A stretch of DNA of 20,404 nt from positions 1 to 20,404 of the forward strand of contig JAYMTF010001970.1 of NCBI GenBank assembly GCA_036897485.1, in the 5' to 3' direction. The position numbers and the translations under genes are program-made. A model generated the notes under the pieces. The model saw only the letters and a program-made list of their open reading frames with translations, was not told the DNA's origin and made no database searches. The stretch comes from Pelargonium nanum. Its lineage: Eukaryota; Streptophyta; Magnoliopsida; Geraniales; Geraniaceae. This document shows, piece by piece, positions 1 to 12,224 of this stretch. Each line of letters opens with the position of its first letter. The first letter of the stretch is position 1.

Positions 1-3000
1 AACTGAGCTATGAATACAAAACTACTTACTTTTTGCATCGGGTTTTAGATGATCTATTTCACTCCCTTGTTCCTCGGAAACAGGTTAACTTTATGTTCCA
101 AAAGAGGGGTCAGTTGTTTATTACTTTAATAATTTGGAAGTATAAGTTCTATTCCATCAGGGAGTATAAGTTTTGCTAGAGAATTTTTTGCCTCAGCCAA
201 ATCTTACTGCCATTAATGAAGACTTTTAGATAGGGGTTTCTAGTATATACTAGCTTTATAAGAATACCCAAGAAATCCCCTATAAATCTAGAGTAACTAT
301 GGCGGCCTCTGAAAGAATCCTATATAAGAAGAGACAACTCTAATAAAACCTGCAACTTATCCTTAATTTTTACTATTTACCTCTTGTAATTTATAGGTGA
401 GCTAATTGCTATAACATTGATTACAAGGTTTCGTAATGCTAATCTTAATAAACAGCTTTATGAATTAAACTAAAAATCATACTGAAATGAATACTGAAAG
501 TTCACGCCTAGTTAGAGCAAGGCTTACAAAAGTCCAGTTGTTTTTCTTAAAAAACTAGAATATAACTTAAAAACGAAATACACTCTACACAAACCTCTTT
601 TATCTCATTTTCCTAACCAAGAAGTCCAGTCCTCGGTTGAATTGCTTAGATATTTAAACTTCTCATTCTCAAAACAAAAAAATAAGATAGGGCTTCTTAA
701 GCTTACGAAGTTCTTCCCCCATAGAACTCTATTTACAAAGTATAGTGGATGGTTTAGGAACCCTCTCTGCTAAACAAAAAGACTACGAATCTCTGAATCT
801 TTCTATGAGTCTGAAAATCTAATAAAGCTTCCTTTTGGTAATCGCAGTATCTAAATAGTCAGAAAGGTTAAGCTAGTAATTTATGGACCCTATGCTTTTA
901 AAAGGCTCCTATGTATCCCTTCCCCGTACTTATAGGTACGCATTTTTCTGGAAAGTATACTTCTTCTGCGTAAAGTATTATTGTTGAATATAAATACCCC
1001 GACTAGATAACCTCTTTTAGCTTTAGTTTTATTTATTTACTTTTTTCTTAACATCAAATCTAAAAAGGGCCCGCCTTTGTTTAGTTATGTGTATTATATA
1101 CCTTTGTGAGAATACTGTTTTTTCAAGCAGTATAAAATTCTGGATCTCTATCCATTAGATATAAAAAACTTCAGAGGGTTGAAGGAATTATTTTGATCCG
1201 TATTTCATAGATTTAAAAGGGCAGTACCTTCATCACATAACCCCAATTGCTTTTTATAGCGCTTATAACTTGCGGATTCCTGAGGTATAAAGGTTATCAG
1301 TATCCTTTTTTACACCCAATCTGGATCAAGATTTAGAACTAGGTTGGTTAAAGAATTACACTCCGCTCTTAATAAACGGAATAACCCCTAGATGACGAGT
1401 AAGGCTTTACTTCCTTAAAAAGTATTGTATTCTATTTCATTTCTACTTACCTTCACCTTTTGCCTATCATGAAAGATACCCAGTTGTTTCTAGGGTTTGT
1501 CTTACTCGTTATTTAATTTAAAAGTTAAAGTCGAAGTTTTCCTATATCAAGTTGCTGGGAGTGCCCCTTTTTTTCTTGAAAGCGAGAGCAGGATACTAAA
1601 AGGACTTCCCTTCTATATATGTACTTCTAGGAAAGGTTGTCCTTATATTAATTCTAGTAATAATAGACTTCCCCCTTTACACTAAAAGTTGTCTTTCAAA
1701 GACTTCTAAAATGAGCCCTGGGATATAAAATTAAAGCTAAACCCTTGTTATTTAACAAGTTCCTAAAACCGAATAGACTCTGTTTATGTTTAACAACACG
1801 AAACTAAAACACCTTGAAAGTAGGTATTTCAAGGGTAAATATCTTATGATCCATAAAGAACATAGTAAAAACATATTATATACTCGTAGACATATGTCTA
1901 TATTAACAGGAAACCAGAAAGCATAAACTATCCATTTGCAGTCTGGTAAATCAGAAAATAGAGTGTACACTTTTATATGTTGTTGATAAAAAATGGGAAG
2001 GTTTGACACAAGAAGCACTATTGTGCTAGCAAGGGAAGCTTTATATCCTTGAATTTCAGAGTCTTATTTACTCGTTCGTCGAACTAGAAAAATTCTTAGG
2101 GATAAAGTGCTTCTATCAATGCTTATAGTTCCGTATATCTTTTTTAAAAGGAAACTCCAGTAAATAAATATTATTAGAGGTATCCTTTTTATTAAAAGTA
2201 ATTGACTTGCCCTATATTGTTAAATATATAGCAATTAATAAATTTGAGTTACTTTTACATTGAGTTAAGGAAAGAATATCCTGTAAACAAAACTTTCCCA
2301 AATTAGTATTTGTTAGTTATCTTTTCTTTTAATTTGTAAAAAAACTATTACGTAATTTATAGAAGAAAACATGTTTGTATAAGTTTTAAAAGCATCCCTC
2401 ACTTGTTTTATTATTAGTAAACGAATCCACTGTAATTTACTACATTTTCTGTTTATTATGAAAATCGAGTTTCTTATAGTTAGTAGTTTCCTATTTGAGA
2501 CTAGATATCTCCCTATAGTTAAGGTTAATATACAGGCATATCCTAGGAATCCTTTAAGAGGGGTTTTCGAATTAAAAAACTTGAGGGTCTCAAGCCCAAA
2601 AGGAGTCTAAGTAGGGTTAAATCTAAAACAACAGTAGAATTCGTAGGAGAATCTGGTTAAGTAGTACAAAGCTAGAATCAATATATCTTGAATAGGGTTT
2701 ATCGTCTACAAGACAAGCAAGCCTGTCTTTTTAATAATCAAAAATTTCTTTAATGAAGGGAATTGAATGTTTTTTACTCCTTATTTATGAAAGCTTTTTA
2801 CTAATTCCCCAGCTCCTTACCACTCTTAGGTAGAAACTGAAGTCTTTGAAGAAAGTTTCTTAGTCAATTTTTAGCTAATCTGGAATTAGAACTCATTGTA
2901 GGTTATCTTTTACCTTCGAAGTCTCCTCAAGGAATTAAGTTTTAAAAGTAACAATATCCATAGAATCTTAAATTAGAACTTTAGTAAAGTAAGAAACCCT

Positions 3001-3312
3001 TTATGACATACTACAGGATATACATTTTTAAATATAAGAATTTAATCAAGTTATTCAGAATACCTTAATTGTAAGGGGTGGGCTTGAACCTTCGTTACGG
3101 GCGGCTTTGATTTAACCAACAGGAAAAGTTCGTTATGCATATTATAATTTTTGAGTCTTAGGAGCCGCAGAGATTGCTATTACCCATCCTGATTATGAAA
3201 TGGACTACAGGAGAAGCCCAGGAACTCACTACTTGTCCTATAGAAAACAAAAGCTCCTATAAAGAAAGATTTTGTGTATTATCAAATGAAAAGGAAACCG
3301 ATGAAAGACAAA
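1..3312. other. AT-rich non-coding stretch
   Basis: I see no gene here. Stop codons are dense in all six frames. The only open frames near 60-90 codons (62 codons from a TTG at 1497 on plus, 88 codons at 1752-2018 on minus) have no recognisable motif, no ribosome-binding site and no family likeness, and frames of this size are expected by chance at this composition. A short minus-strand patch at about 3080-3135 has a D-loop-like GGTTAAATC and a T-loop-like GGTTCAAGCC, but they lie too close together for a tRNA. Confidence 0.7.
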
Positions 3313-3337
3313 CTGACTGAGCCCTTTACTCAGTCAG
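3313..3337. repeat. Perfect 9-bp hairpin (CTGACTGAG / CTCAGTCAG)
   Basis: Arms at 3313-3321 and 3329-3337 are exact reverse complements, with a 7-base loop (CCCTTTA). No T-run follows, so a bacterial-type terminator is not supported. Stem-loops of this kind are common in organelle spacers, where they can mark transcript ends or recombination points; that role is inference. It lies 32 bases upstream of a chance-like 101-codon frame. Confidence 0.7.
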
Positions 3338-5383
3338 AACTTCTAAACCATAGATATGCAATAGTTTTTTGACGCAACTCCTCTTTGTTATCGCTATATT
3401 CAATAGAATAGGAAAGGCCCTCTTCATTCAATTACATTTACCCAACCAAGCTTGCACCACTCCTTTTCAGTTTCTTCGTCTACGCTATTCTTACTTAGTT
3501 CTGGGTTCCTTTAGAATTAGAAGTAGAGGTATCTTATTAAATAAATCGTTCGACTCTGCTATTAACTTTTCGGAGAATACGCAACAATTCTTAGTGTTAT
3601 ACAAGACTTTAAAGCGTTTTTTCTTGTACAAGGTAACCAGCAAAAACTCGAGTGTAGACTTTTCTGACGGGTAGCTAAATGTAATTGAATTCCACAAGCT
3701 CTTGTTGAAGGTGATTCTTTTCCCAGCCCCGGTATTAGTCTCATAACAATATTGATAAAAAGCTCACGAAAATCTTAAAAATATTTTGGGAGTTTGCATT
3801 GACCAGCCATATACTAGTGCTAGTGGTAGGTTAATGCTATTGAAATAAATATATACCGGCAGCTTTATTCCTGATTATGAATTGAAAGCTTGTTTTAATA
3901 TCGCATAAAGGGCCCCTTATTTTTTAATGATAAAAGGTTTTATAATATACTTTTATGAAATTCCCAGGAAATCCTATTTTACAAGGAATCACTAGATTTA
4001 GATATGTCTGGAGGAAACTCCTTTAGTACAACGTCTCGTAGGGAATGGAGATTTATAAATATTATGCCTTTATTTGCAGAAGCCTAAGATAAGACGAGGC
4101 TTAACCTTAGCAGTCAAGTAGGAAAATAAAAACATTCTGAGTATTTTGGGATTCTTACTAGTTCGAATTGTTAAATAAAGTATTGTTAACTTAATCCTAT
4201 GTAATTGCATTCTTAAGATAGTAAATTTCTTATAAAGATTCATTACTTAAAAATATACTTTAAGAGGCTTTTGAGAGGTTTCTGGTACTTCCCTGCATAA
4301 AGTTTGCTCAAAAGAACCTTTTCCTGGATAATCTATAGCAAATTTAGCAATCTATCCTATTTTAAAGCGCGAGAGGTCCTAGTTTTTTTCTAGAAGAGAA
4401 GGTAGGGGGCTCAGAGTCAGCGAGTACGTAGCCTCTATAGTATATGGATTACTCCTAGAAATACCTCTTTAATATGAGCGCTAGAATTTTTGGTTAAAAA
4501 GCTACTTAAGGCTAGGTTTAGCGAGTTCACTTCTTAATAGGTTAATTGAAGAGGAATCCTCCTTATATAGTTATATAAGTCTATCTGATTAGAGCTTACC
4601 TCAAGTTAAGTTAAAATATCTTGAATAATTTGAAATAATCAAGAATCTCGGCAACAAGTGTTTTAATAAGTGCTTTTCCGTACTTCTAACCTTAGAGTAG
4701 GTTTTACCAGTTTTAGTATAGTAAAGGGCATACTTCTTACCCCGAATCCCTTATGGAATATCCCCCACACTAAAAACGAGCTAGGGCTAGTTCTCTTACC
4801 TAAATAGGTATACTCCTTTTTTTACAAAAGACAAATAAGACAATTCAAGCGAAAGCCCGAGTAAATTACTTGTAATTGTTTCCTGAAGAAGATAAAGAAG
4901 AAAAGTTATCTGACTATATAGTATGAACCCTCTATTTAAGATATTATTCCTATTTATTAATTGTTAATATTCGTAAAGGATTCCTGCTTTTAAATTACTA
5001 CCAAGAATTCTTATATACCCTATGGTAATGGGGCTAGAAATGAAACCTTAACTTATATATTACTGGGAATTCTTTAGTAAATGGTTTACTTAGAAGTATA
5101 AAATTTAAGTTTATTTATAGGTTCCTGTAATAGCTGTCTATACTAGATGAGTGTAGTTCATAGACGAGGTTTCTTATAATTAATATTAAGTGTAATGTAA
5201 CCGAATTCCTTCTAATGGGTTATTATTAAATAAATACTAAAGTGGTAATATAAAATAGGGTTGGATTTTCTCTTTCTCTAGCTAAAGCATGTTCTATTGG
5301 AATTTGGTTTTCTTTCTTAACAAATATGGGTATTGCAAAGTTTTTCTTAATTAATAAATATAGGAATTCCTTATACTGTTTTA
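3338..5383. other. Non-coding stretch with one chance-like open frame
   Basis: No gene is supported. A 101-codon plus frame (3369-3674, TTG start) overlaps equally open minus frames, has no recognisable domain and has no ribosome-binding site. A frame of that length is expected roughly once or twice by chance in 20 kb at this composition. From 3700 to 5383 I see only AT-rich sequence with dense stops. Confidence 0.65.
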
Positions 5384-5456
5384 TGGAATTTTTGAAAGTG
5401 GTAAAGCAAGAGTTAGTTTGCTCGTCATGCAAGGGTTCGAATCGGTTCATTACTGG
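5384..5456 (+). pseudogene. Decayed tRNA-Gln-like gene, copy 1
   Basis: The sequence aligns without gaps, from the 5' end to the T-loop, to bacterial/organellar tRNA-Gln(UUG). It starts TGGA at the expected first base, has AAGTGGTAAAGCA in the D-arm and CATGCAAGGGTTCGAATC in the variable and T-arm region. From the D-loop GG (5400-5401) to the T-arm GG (5434-5435) there are exactly 34 bases, as in a normal class I tRNA. Most stems fail: the 5' side of the D-stem (TTTTTGAAA) does not pair, the acceptor ends do not pair, and the T-stem keeps about three of five pairs. The anticodon region reads AGTTAGTTTG instead of the Gln loop. It is therefore best read as a pseudogene or tRNA-derived relic, not a working tRNA. 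Identity as Gln rests on the variable-region string GCATGCAA-like match, which I recall from plant and bacterial tRNA-Gln. Confidence 0.5.
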
Positions 5457-6951
5457 TATTTTGTGGAGAACTCTGAGAAGCTGGGTTGGTACAAGACGAC
5501 TGATTGTCATACCGAGTAAGTACCGACGTTTAAAAAGAGGGGTTACCCATAATTAATATGATTTTCCTTTGGTATCCTGGGGTTTCCTCTAAATTCTACG
5601 CTACAAGAACTTATTAAATTTTACACCGTAGTCAGTTTAGACTACTTGGTTCTTAAGTTTCTAAGTTAGAAAAGCCCTTCCCATTTTCTTGACCTTAATG
5701 AAATTAGTTAGGAAATAGAATGCTTACAGGAGTACTTTTTTTGATAATGTATATCCCGTATATAATGAAAAAGGCTCTTTTTTTGAATAAGTAAAATAAA
5801 TCGCTTAGATAAAGAGAAATGCATTCTTCATTGATCTAGTCTTAAAATTCTAGACTCTTTTGGAGAGGTAAGACCACTGGATAAATGGAGGTGAATGGTA
5901 AACTCGCGAGGCTATACCGCTTATCTTAAGATTTGCTTTAACCGAGGAAAAAAAATTAAAAATATATTATTTATAACTGACTTTTTAAAAGTATTCTAAG
6001 CACCAATCGTAAATTCAGAGTTAGAAAAGTCTTTACAAGTTACGTACGGAATATGAATCCATTTAACAAATTTCCGAATACTCGAGAATTAGAGAAAGAA
6101 AGTCTTAGTTGAGATAAACAAGGGTACTCTTTTTTATTTTGCTGAATCATACATCCTAAGGATTGCTTAAAGACACAACAACTCTAACTCGACCTTCCAT
6201 GAAGGATTACTTCTCTATCCGAAGCTTAGCAGGGGTCCCTATAACAAAGTTAGGAGCACTGGAGGGTTTTAAAAAGAACTCGTGTGAAATCTTTGACTAC
6301 TCATTCATTTAAAAACTTACTAGTTTACTGTACCCTTATATGACAAAAAAAGTAGCCGCGTGTTTTATCCTACTTAGTACAAATTGAATTTGTAAAGTAT
6401 AGCAAACTAAATTTTGATTGATCTTAGTTCCTCACTTGCCTGAAAAGCACCTTTATTTAGCTTTGAAAGCTCGTTTGGTCACACTAAAACAAGAATAGGA
6501 TTTCTTCGGTAAAAACCCGTAACTGTAATCTAAATTTTAAGTGTTATAACTCTACGTATTGCAGCTTCTACTGATTCTTACGGGGTCCTTTTGAGTGGGT
6601 CCTGTTTCTTTTATAATTGTGCAGTTCTCGCTTAAACTAAGAATCCTCCTAGGAATCCCAAAATAGATCCAGTAAAAATTTACTTTCTAAAAGGAGCTCT
6701 TAATTTATCCTCATATAGATATTCCTTAAAGAATAGTATATTTATCTGGCTGCCATAGTAGAGATCCACCTTGCAGAAAATTTTAATTAATAGTAGTAAT
6801 AATATATAAGTAGGATATTTAGAACCTCGGTTTCTTATATGATTTGTCGTTCAGAAAGCACTTACTTATATAATCTTATACTATATACTTCCTATTTCCA
6901 TTGATGTTTGATAGGCGCTTGTGTTATCAACTGTTACTAGACACATAAAAT
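5457..6951. other. Non-coding stretch
   Basis: I see no gene, no tRNA-like element and no notable repeat. A 76-codon plus frame that ends at 5556 runs straight through the tRNA-like relic upstream and is not taken as coding. Confidence 0.65.
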
Positions 6952-7022
6952 CATGGTTGAAGTCAATGATGAGCCATCCTTGTCCTTGACTGAGTGACAC
7001 GGGTTCGCATCCAGATTGTATA
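6952..7022 (+). pseudogene. tRNA-like relic, identity uncertain
   Basis: A D-arm-like AATGATGAGC (6965-6974) is followed, at about class I spacing, by GACACGGGTTCGCATCC (6996-7012), which matches a T-arm with loop TTCGCAT. The T-stem keeps about three of five pairs and the D-stem about two of four. The acceptor ends and anticodon stem do not pair. GACACGGGTTCG also occurs in plant organellar tRNA-Glu, and CCTTGAC (6984-6990) recalls the tRNA-Val(GAC) loop, but neither is at the right position, so no amino acid is assigned. It could be chance. Confidence 0.3.
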
Positions 7023-8159
7023 TTAAAAAAATGGATTCTTTAAGCAAGATGATACCCCAGGTTTAATTAGTTATAATATTAATTAGATTAAATAACAAGA
7101 AAAGTTTTCATAATAGAATTTTGGAATATATAATATAGTGTGCAAAAATTATTACAAAAAAAGAGGATCCGTATACTTATTTTTGCAAGGGCTATTGCTT
7201 TCTATGTTTATTTAGCATAGGAGATTCTAGAAAATAAGGGCTTTCTTTGTCTTACTGAAGAGATACTTACAGTAATCTTTGACCCCTACTTGATGGCTTC
7301 ATATGGGGGTTTACTTATTTTATTAAGTTACAGCTAACTTGACCTACTGAAAAGTACTAAACCCGCGGAGTTTTTATTTATATTATATAATGTGACTCGA
7401 ATAGAATAAGAGTTTCTACATGAGTTAAGAAATTCTAGACGAGAGCTTTCCTAACAATCTCACTCAGTTTTGATACCAGGAATACAAAAAGAATTAATAT
7501 CTTATACTAATAAGGACACATTTCTAACTATACGCTTTCGCTATATATCTAGATGCGTGTTTAGGACAGGGCCTAAAAAATAAATATTAGTTGAGTATAA
7601 TATAAAGTCTGGATTTTGGAAGATACTTCAGGGCACTTTCTAGAGTTTTTTAAATGAAGTTCTTACTACTTGTAAGGATATTAAGGAAAAAGGTTTAGTT
7701 CATAGCTAGGATTCATTAAATCTAGTATTTTACTTTTTTATACTTATTATATAGCCCTGTCAGAATGAAATGAAGGGAATTTTCTACGGATTGGGGGATC
7801 AACTGATTGAATTTATTTCTTTATCTAAGATGTGAGAGTTTTCTTTTTATGACTTACTCCTAAACAAGAGACTCTGGGCTTTTTACTTATTTATGTATTT
7901 TTGGTGAATATACTACAGGCATTCTATTGAGACTTCATACCTTAATACACGGTTACTCTATAAAGTGTCTTCCTTATCTGGATAAGCTGATTTAGCAAGC
8001 GCGTATCTTTAAGCAAAAGAGTTTTTAGCATTGCAAGTGGATGTTTCATATATATATTGGTTATAGATTCGAATATATTTTCCTTGTGAAAAGTAGAGTA
8101 ATAATAGCTGTAGGTCGAACTAAATCAAAGTTCCCTACTTGTATTTTCACTCGCGACCT
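7023..8159. other. Non-coding stretch
   Basis: Only AT-rich sequence with dense stops on both strands. I see no gene or repeat. A CCGCGG hexamer lies at about 7364, one of three in the window, where about half of one would be expected by chance. Confidence 0.65.
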
Positions 8160-8235
8160 AGGGTTTTAGCCTAACAAGATTGCGTCTATCTCTCTTCTGT
8201 AAACGAGAGCCAGTGTTTGAACCTCAATCATAAAA
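8160..8235 (+). pseudogene. Weak tRNA-Tyr-like relic
   Basis: CTGTAAA at 8197-8203 is identical to the anticodon loop of tRNA-Tyr(GUA). It is flanked by CTCT and GAGAG, which can pair with a one-base bulge. A TAGCC at 8167 lies where the D-arm should begin, and GTTTGAACC (8215-8223) resembles a T-loop. The long variable arm of bacterial-type tRNA-Tyr is absent, and the T-stem barely pairs. This is suggestive only; a short loop match of seven bases can arise by chance. Confidence 0.22.
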
Positions 8236-10451
8236 AGTAGGTTCTATCCTTGCATAAACCCCTTATTCACGTTCTGCTTATTTCAACCATCTGTATATTA
8301 GGTATTTTTCTCTTGTTGTAGTTTCCTAATTACTTCCTAAAAATACTATAAATAAGGATCTCATAAGCATTGAATCTGGTTTAATATAGACCAGAGTAGG
8401 GGCACAGCAAAATTTGTCTAAAGAAAAGAATGCAATTTTAATATTCCGTAATAAAGCTAAAGAATTCTTGAGGTACCCTTTAAGTTTTTTTAAGAATCCA
8501 CTTTGTATCCAGATAAGCTTAACCGATATCCTATAGGTCATCCATCGATAAACAAGTGTAATATCTAACTTATTTAGAAGATAAGTCACGCTGCGAGGTA
8601 TTCTAATCATAAATTTGCGTTTCGGTACATTTGTGGAACGGTAATCTAGGTGGTCCTAATTTTTCTCAGGTTAGTGGGTTTGTAGTGCACTGAATTTGAG
8701 GGGAAAGCTTCCAATGCCAAGAATTGCTTTTGGTTACAAGTTTTACCGCTATCATAACATCTTATAAGCTGGGGTTAATTCCTTCCCATATTTAAAAAAT
8801 AAATCTGGCCCGAGATCTTTCCTTTCCATCAAAGCCTAATCGTGCTGAGAAATACAAGGAGCTCCTTAAGCTTGACTCGGAACACTTATACGGTTAGTCC
8901 TAAAATAAGGGTTCCTTTTTCTTCACCATAAATAGATAGGTAGCTAGACTACTCTGATAGACACGCTATCAATTCTTTTAAATATAAAGTACGGCGAAGT
9001 ACTCGACTATAGAATTACTACCTCATCAGGAAAACTAACTAAATGAAAAGTGGGAAAGGATTGAGTTGGGATTTTTCATATCCTTATTTCTTTGTTCTAC
9101 TCTATGTATGTCACAGAATTAGAGCATTAAAAATAGGTTCGGAATCCATACCTAATAAATAGAGAATAATAAGCCACATTCGCCAGTAAAAGAGCATTAA
9201 AGCATGCTAAGTCTAAAGTCTAAAAGAAAATAAAAGGTTCCGCCTTTCTTTTTCCATCCGTTTTTATTTGAAAGATCAACTCTTCCTAATCTAGGATGCA
9301 AAAATGAAATACTTGATGGCGGGTGTTTGAGCCCTATTTGCTACACCTTAAGCAAGTAAAAGGGGAGCTTCAAGAATATTGCAGTTAAATGTTACACAAC
9401 CCCTGCCGGAAAAAGCATACCCAGCTGCCGAACAGTTGATGCAAACACAACCAAAACATTAAAAGGTTTCATATTCTAAGCAAGTCAATTTAGTTTATAA
9501 AAAAGAAATCTATGAGTGAGATATTATTCCGATGAATACTTTAGTGATAACGGGTATCTCCACTAAAAAAGAGGGAAACTTTATAGCATAAATATAATGT
9601 ATCTTAGTTTATGAATACGCGTAATTTATACTAGATAGAAAGGAAGGCTTATATCGGAATTCTAAAAGTGATAGATTCTACTTAGAAGAATTCTAAGAAC
9701 AAAATAGTAAGATATAGAGTTTGCGTTATAGTGTACGGAAAAGGCCTTAGAATAACTTTTAATTAGATGTCCTCTTGCTTTTTTGTTCGTTACTTGATCT
9801 AGAAAAAACATAAGAATTTTGTTCAATATAAGCTATTAGTAATCGGGTTTCATATATGAATAAATTCAAAAAGAATAAGTAAAAACAGAGATAACTAACT
9901 AAAATTTTATTTACTGTAATTTAGTAAGGGCTCCTAATGGGTTTTCCATAGTAGCCTAATTAGAATTTTTCTAAAAAACTCTTATATAGATAATTTTGAG
10001 TTTCATAACATATTAGTTTGAGATGCAATATTCTTTTATAGCTGTCCAATAGCCTTAACTAGTAAACCCAAAGACGTTCCAAATGTTTATGGGAGCGCTT
10101 ACGCCCAGGGACTAATAAGTTGATTATTAAGAGTCCTTATTAGATTAAGATTTTTGTTTTATCAATAGAAAAAGTTGAGGTTACATAAAATATGCTGCAG
10201 CTATAATCCCTAGCTATACATAATATTGAAGTGTTTTGAATAAGCCTGGCATAAGACATAGGAGCTTCCTTGACTTTTGAGTTTAACCTTCTTTACCTTC
10301 TACGAAATAGTAATGCCTTTTATACGGAATATGCCCTACATAGATTGCTCTTTGAGTCTATGCTTTAAACTCTACTCAGGAGTTAATTATTCTACTCTCT
10401 TGTATTTGATTATAGTAGCCCAGTCAAGTAGCTATGAGAAGTGCATAACTA
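8236..10451. other. Non-coding stretch with a CA-rich patch
   Basis: No gene is supported. A 94-codon minus frame at 8326-8610 has no recognisable motif and is within chance length. At about 9395-9470 the plus strand becomes rich in A and C (two ACACAACC-like words and CTGCCG twice), unlike its neighbours, which may mark a short insert of other origin. AGAGCATTAAA occurs at 9121 and 9191 and again near 17920. The rest shows nothing I can name. Confidence 0.6.
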
Positions 10452-10475
10452 AGCAACGCTTTTAAGTGCGTTGCT
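10452..10475. repeat. Perfect 8-bp GC-rich hairpin (AGCAACGC / GCGTTGCT)
   Basis: Arms at 10452-10459 and 10468-10475 are exact reverse complements, with an 8-base loop. The stem is five-eighths G+C in a window of about one-third G+C, so it should be stable as RNA or as single-stranded DNA. No T-run follows, so an intrinsic terminator is not supported. It overlaps the end of a chance-like 62-codon frame. Confidence 0.75.
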
Positions 10476-12224
10476 GTAAAGCCATAGAAATGTGTATCGT
10501 TTTTATAAATGGGTTTGCTTCCTACTAAAGCCCCTCGTGCTATTTTAAGTTCTTATACTTAATTTTATACCTCCCAATTTCCTGGGGTGAGCACAAACTC
10601 CTCGTTATCTCAGTTTTAATTTGTAGTAACTTCCCGCTAATTACGAGGAATATATAAAAAAGCTTTTTGTACGATCCTTTCCTATATATTCTAAGACACT
10701 CAGGATACCCCCGGAATAAGGCCCCTGGCTTCCTTTAGGTAGACCCCTCGTTTGTAGTAATTATCCATATCTCTTGATTTACTGCTATTTAATTAAAGGG
10801 GAGCCTCTTTAGCAATATTTACGTATAAGTTTTCAGATATATTCCATATATACTTATTTTGGGGTATACCCTTGCTTTTTTATATGTCCTATTATATCTT
10901 TGATTTGTAAGGAGCCTCCTTGTCTTTCGCACAAAGTTAGGACGCTTAGAACTCCCGGACTTATTGTTAATAAAAAGTCAAAGCCTAGAGTCCTTTTATT
11001 CATATAAAGTTTAACCAACTCTTATTAGACTCTCTTTATAGCAACTTGCTCAAGCAAACATTGGCAAACATTGTTAGTGTTCGCAAAGAGGATAGTAGGA
11101 GGATGGGTGCTTATGTACCGCCAAGTATTAAAATATACCTTCTTTGTTTAAGAAGTAATTTACAGGTTCAAACAGTCATACTTAGGACATCCAGCTTCTT
11201 ATATACTGCGAAGATGCGTTTAAAACGATTTTTAGTAGGTATAACGTAAAAGGCTTAGGTTATTTATCAAAAACTCTGTAATAAGTCCAGTATAAGAGTT
11301 TTTAGTTGCTTCCTCCTACTTTAATGGATAGAGAAGAAGCCCTTATTTTTGTACTTTGAACAGAAAACCTTTTGTAATCATTAAGTATGAGACTTACCTA
11401 GCTGCGACCCTGTAGTATCCCTCCTGAATCTATAAGATTTTAGGTCTTGACGTTCAATAGGAATTCTGATATATGATATTTCTATATTGGGGTGCTTCTT
11501 ATAGGAGATAATAAAATAACTTAAGTTCGAGCTCCACCTAAGCCTTTCTTCGGAAAAAGAACCCTCTTAAAAGCTATACTTAGATTCTGTATCTTACTCT
11601 TCGTACCTGTAAACTATCTCCTAGAAATTCCTTTAACGTTAACCTCCCAAAAACTAGAGTTTCAATCTCCTCTATATAAGCACGGGATTTCCTTTATAAT
11701 ATAAGACTTGAAACCTTTCCTTTGTTAACTCGGAATAAATAGCCGATACTGCACAAAATTGTAAGAACACTTCCCTTAAGTTGAGTAGCTTTCCTAATAA
11801 AAAGATTTTCGTTTAAGCTAAAAGAGAATGCCTGACAAGCTGTAAAAGCGAAAAAAGGGGTCCCGCTCTTTATATAAGAAGTTTCCTAAGGGGGCTTTCA
11901 ATTGAATTCATATGGGTTTAGCCCTTTAAGCTATACAATATATTGGGCAGTTGGTGAAGCATAGGAAATAAATAGGTTTTCGTACGTGAACTCCCCCTGT
12001 TTTCCTGAAAAACGTGCAAAATAAAGTAAGTTAAGGCGATTTAGAGTCTTGTGAGATTCTCTTTATGGGTAGTAAACGGTCAACAATTAAGTCTTTAATA
12101 TTATCCGGATTCCTAAACGGGACCTCTCAGAGATATATGATTTGGATTGCAAGAATTCTCATCCTTAGTATCAAGAAGTTCAGAACCTTACTACAGAAAA
12201 AGGTTTAAATAAGGACCCCCGAAT
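10476..12224. other. Non-coding stretch
   Basis: I see no gene. A 67-codon plus frame (11046-11249, TTG start) has no recognisable motif. Short C-rich and G-rich words (CCCCGG near 10709, GGGGTCCC near 11857) are scattered without a pattern. Confidence 0.65.

Noticed and set aside
1752-2018. 88-codon minus-strand open frame
   Set aside because: Hydrophobic and Cys-rich only because of T-rich codons; no start context or known family.
3080-3135. tRNA-like pieces on minus (GGTTAAATC and GGTTCAAGCC)
   Set aside because: Only 27 bases separate the D-loop and T-arm motifs, too few for any tRNA class, and the anticodon arm is missing.
3369-3674. 101-codon plus-strand open frame
   Set aside because: Its length is expected by chance at this composition, it starts with TTG, minus frames over it are also open, and no motif is recognised.
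5326-5556. 76-codon plus-strand open frame
   Set aside because: It runs through the tRNA-Gln-like relic, so the relic explains part of its sequence.
2541-6658. TCCTAGGAATCC present at about 2541 and 6647
   Set aside because: Several exact 12-base repeats are expected by chance in 20 kb.
8326-8610. 94-codon minus-strand open frame
   Set aside because: Within chance length; no domain, no ribosome-binding site, no neighbours.
9115-9155. TTAGAGCATT followed by AGGTTCGGAATCC, like tRNA D- and T-arms
   Set aside because: The spacing is far too short for a tRNA, and the T-loop has an extra base.
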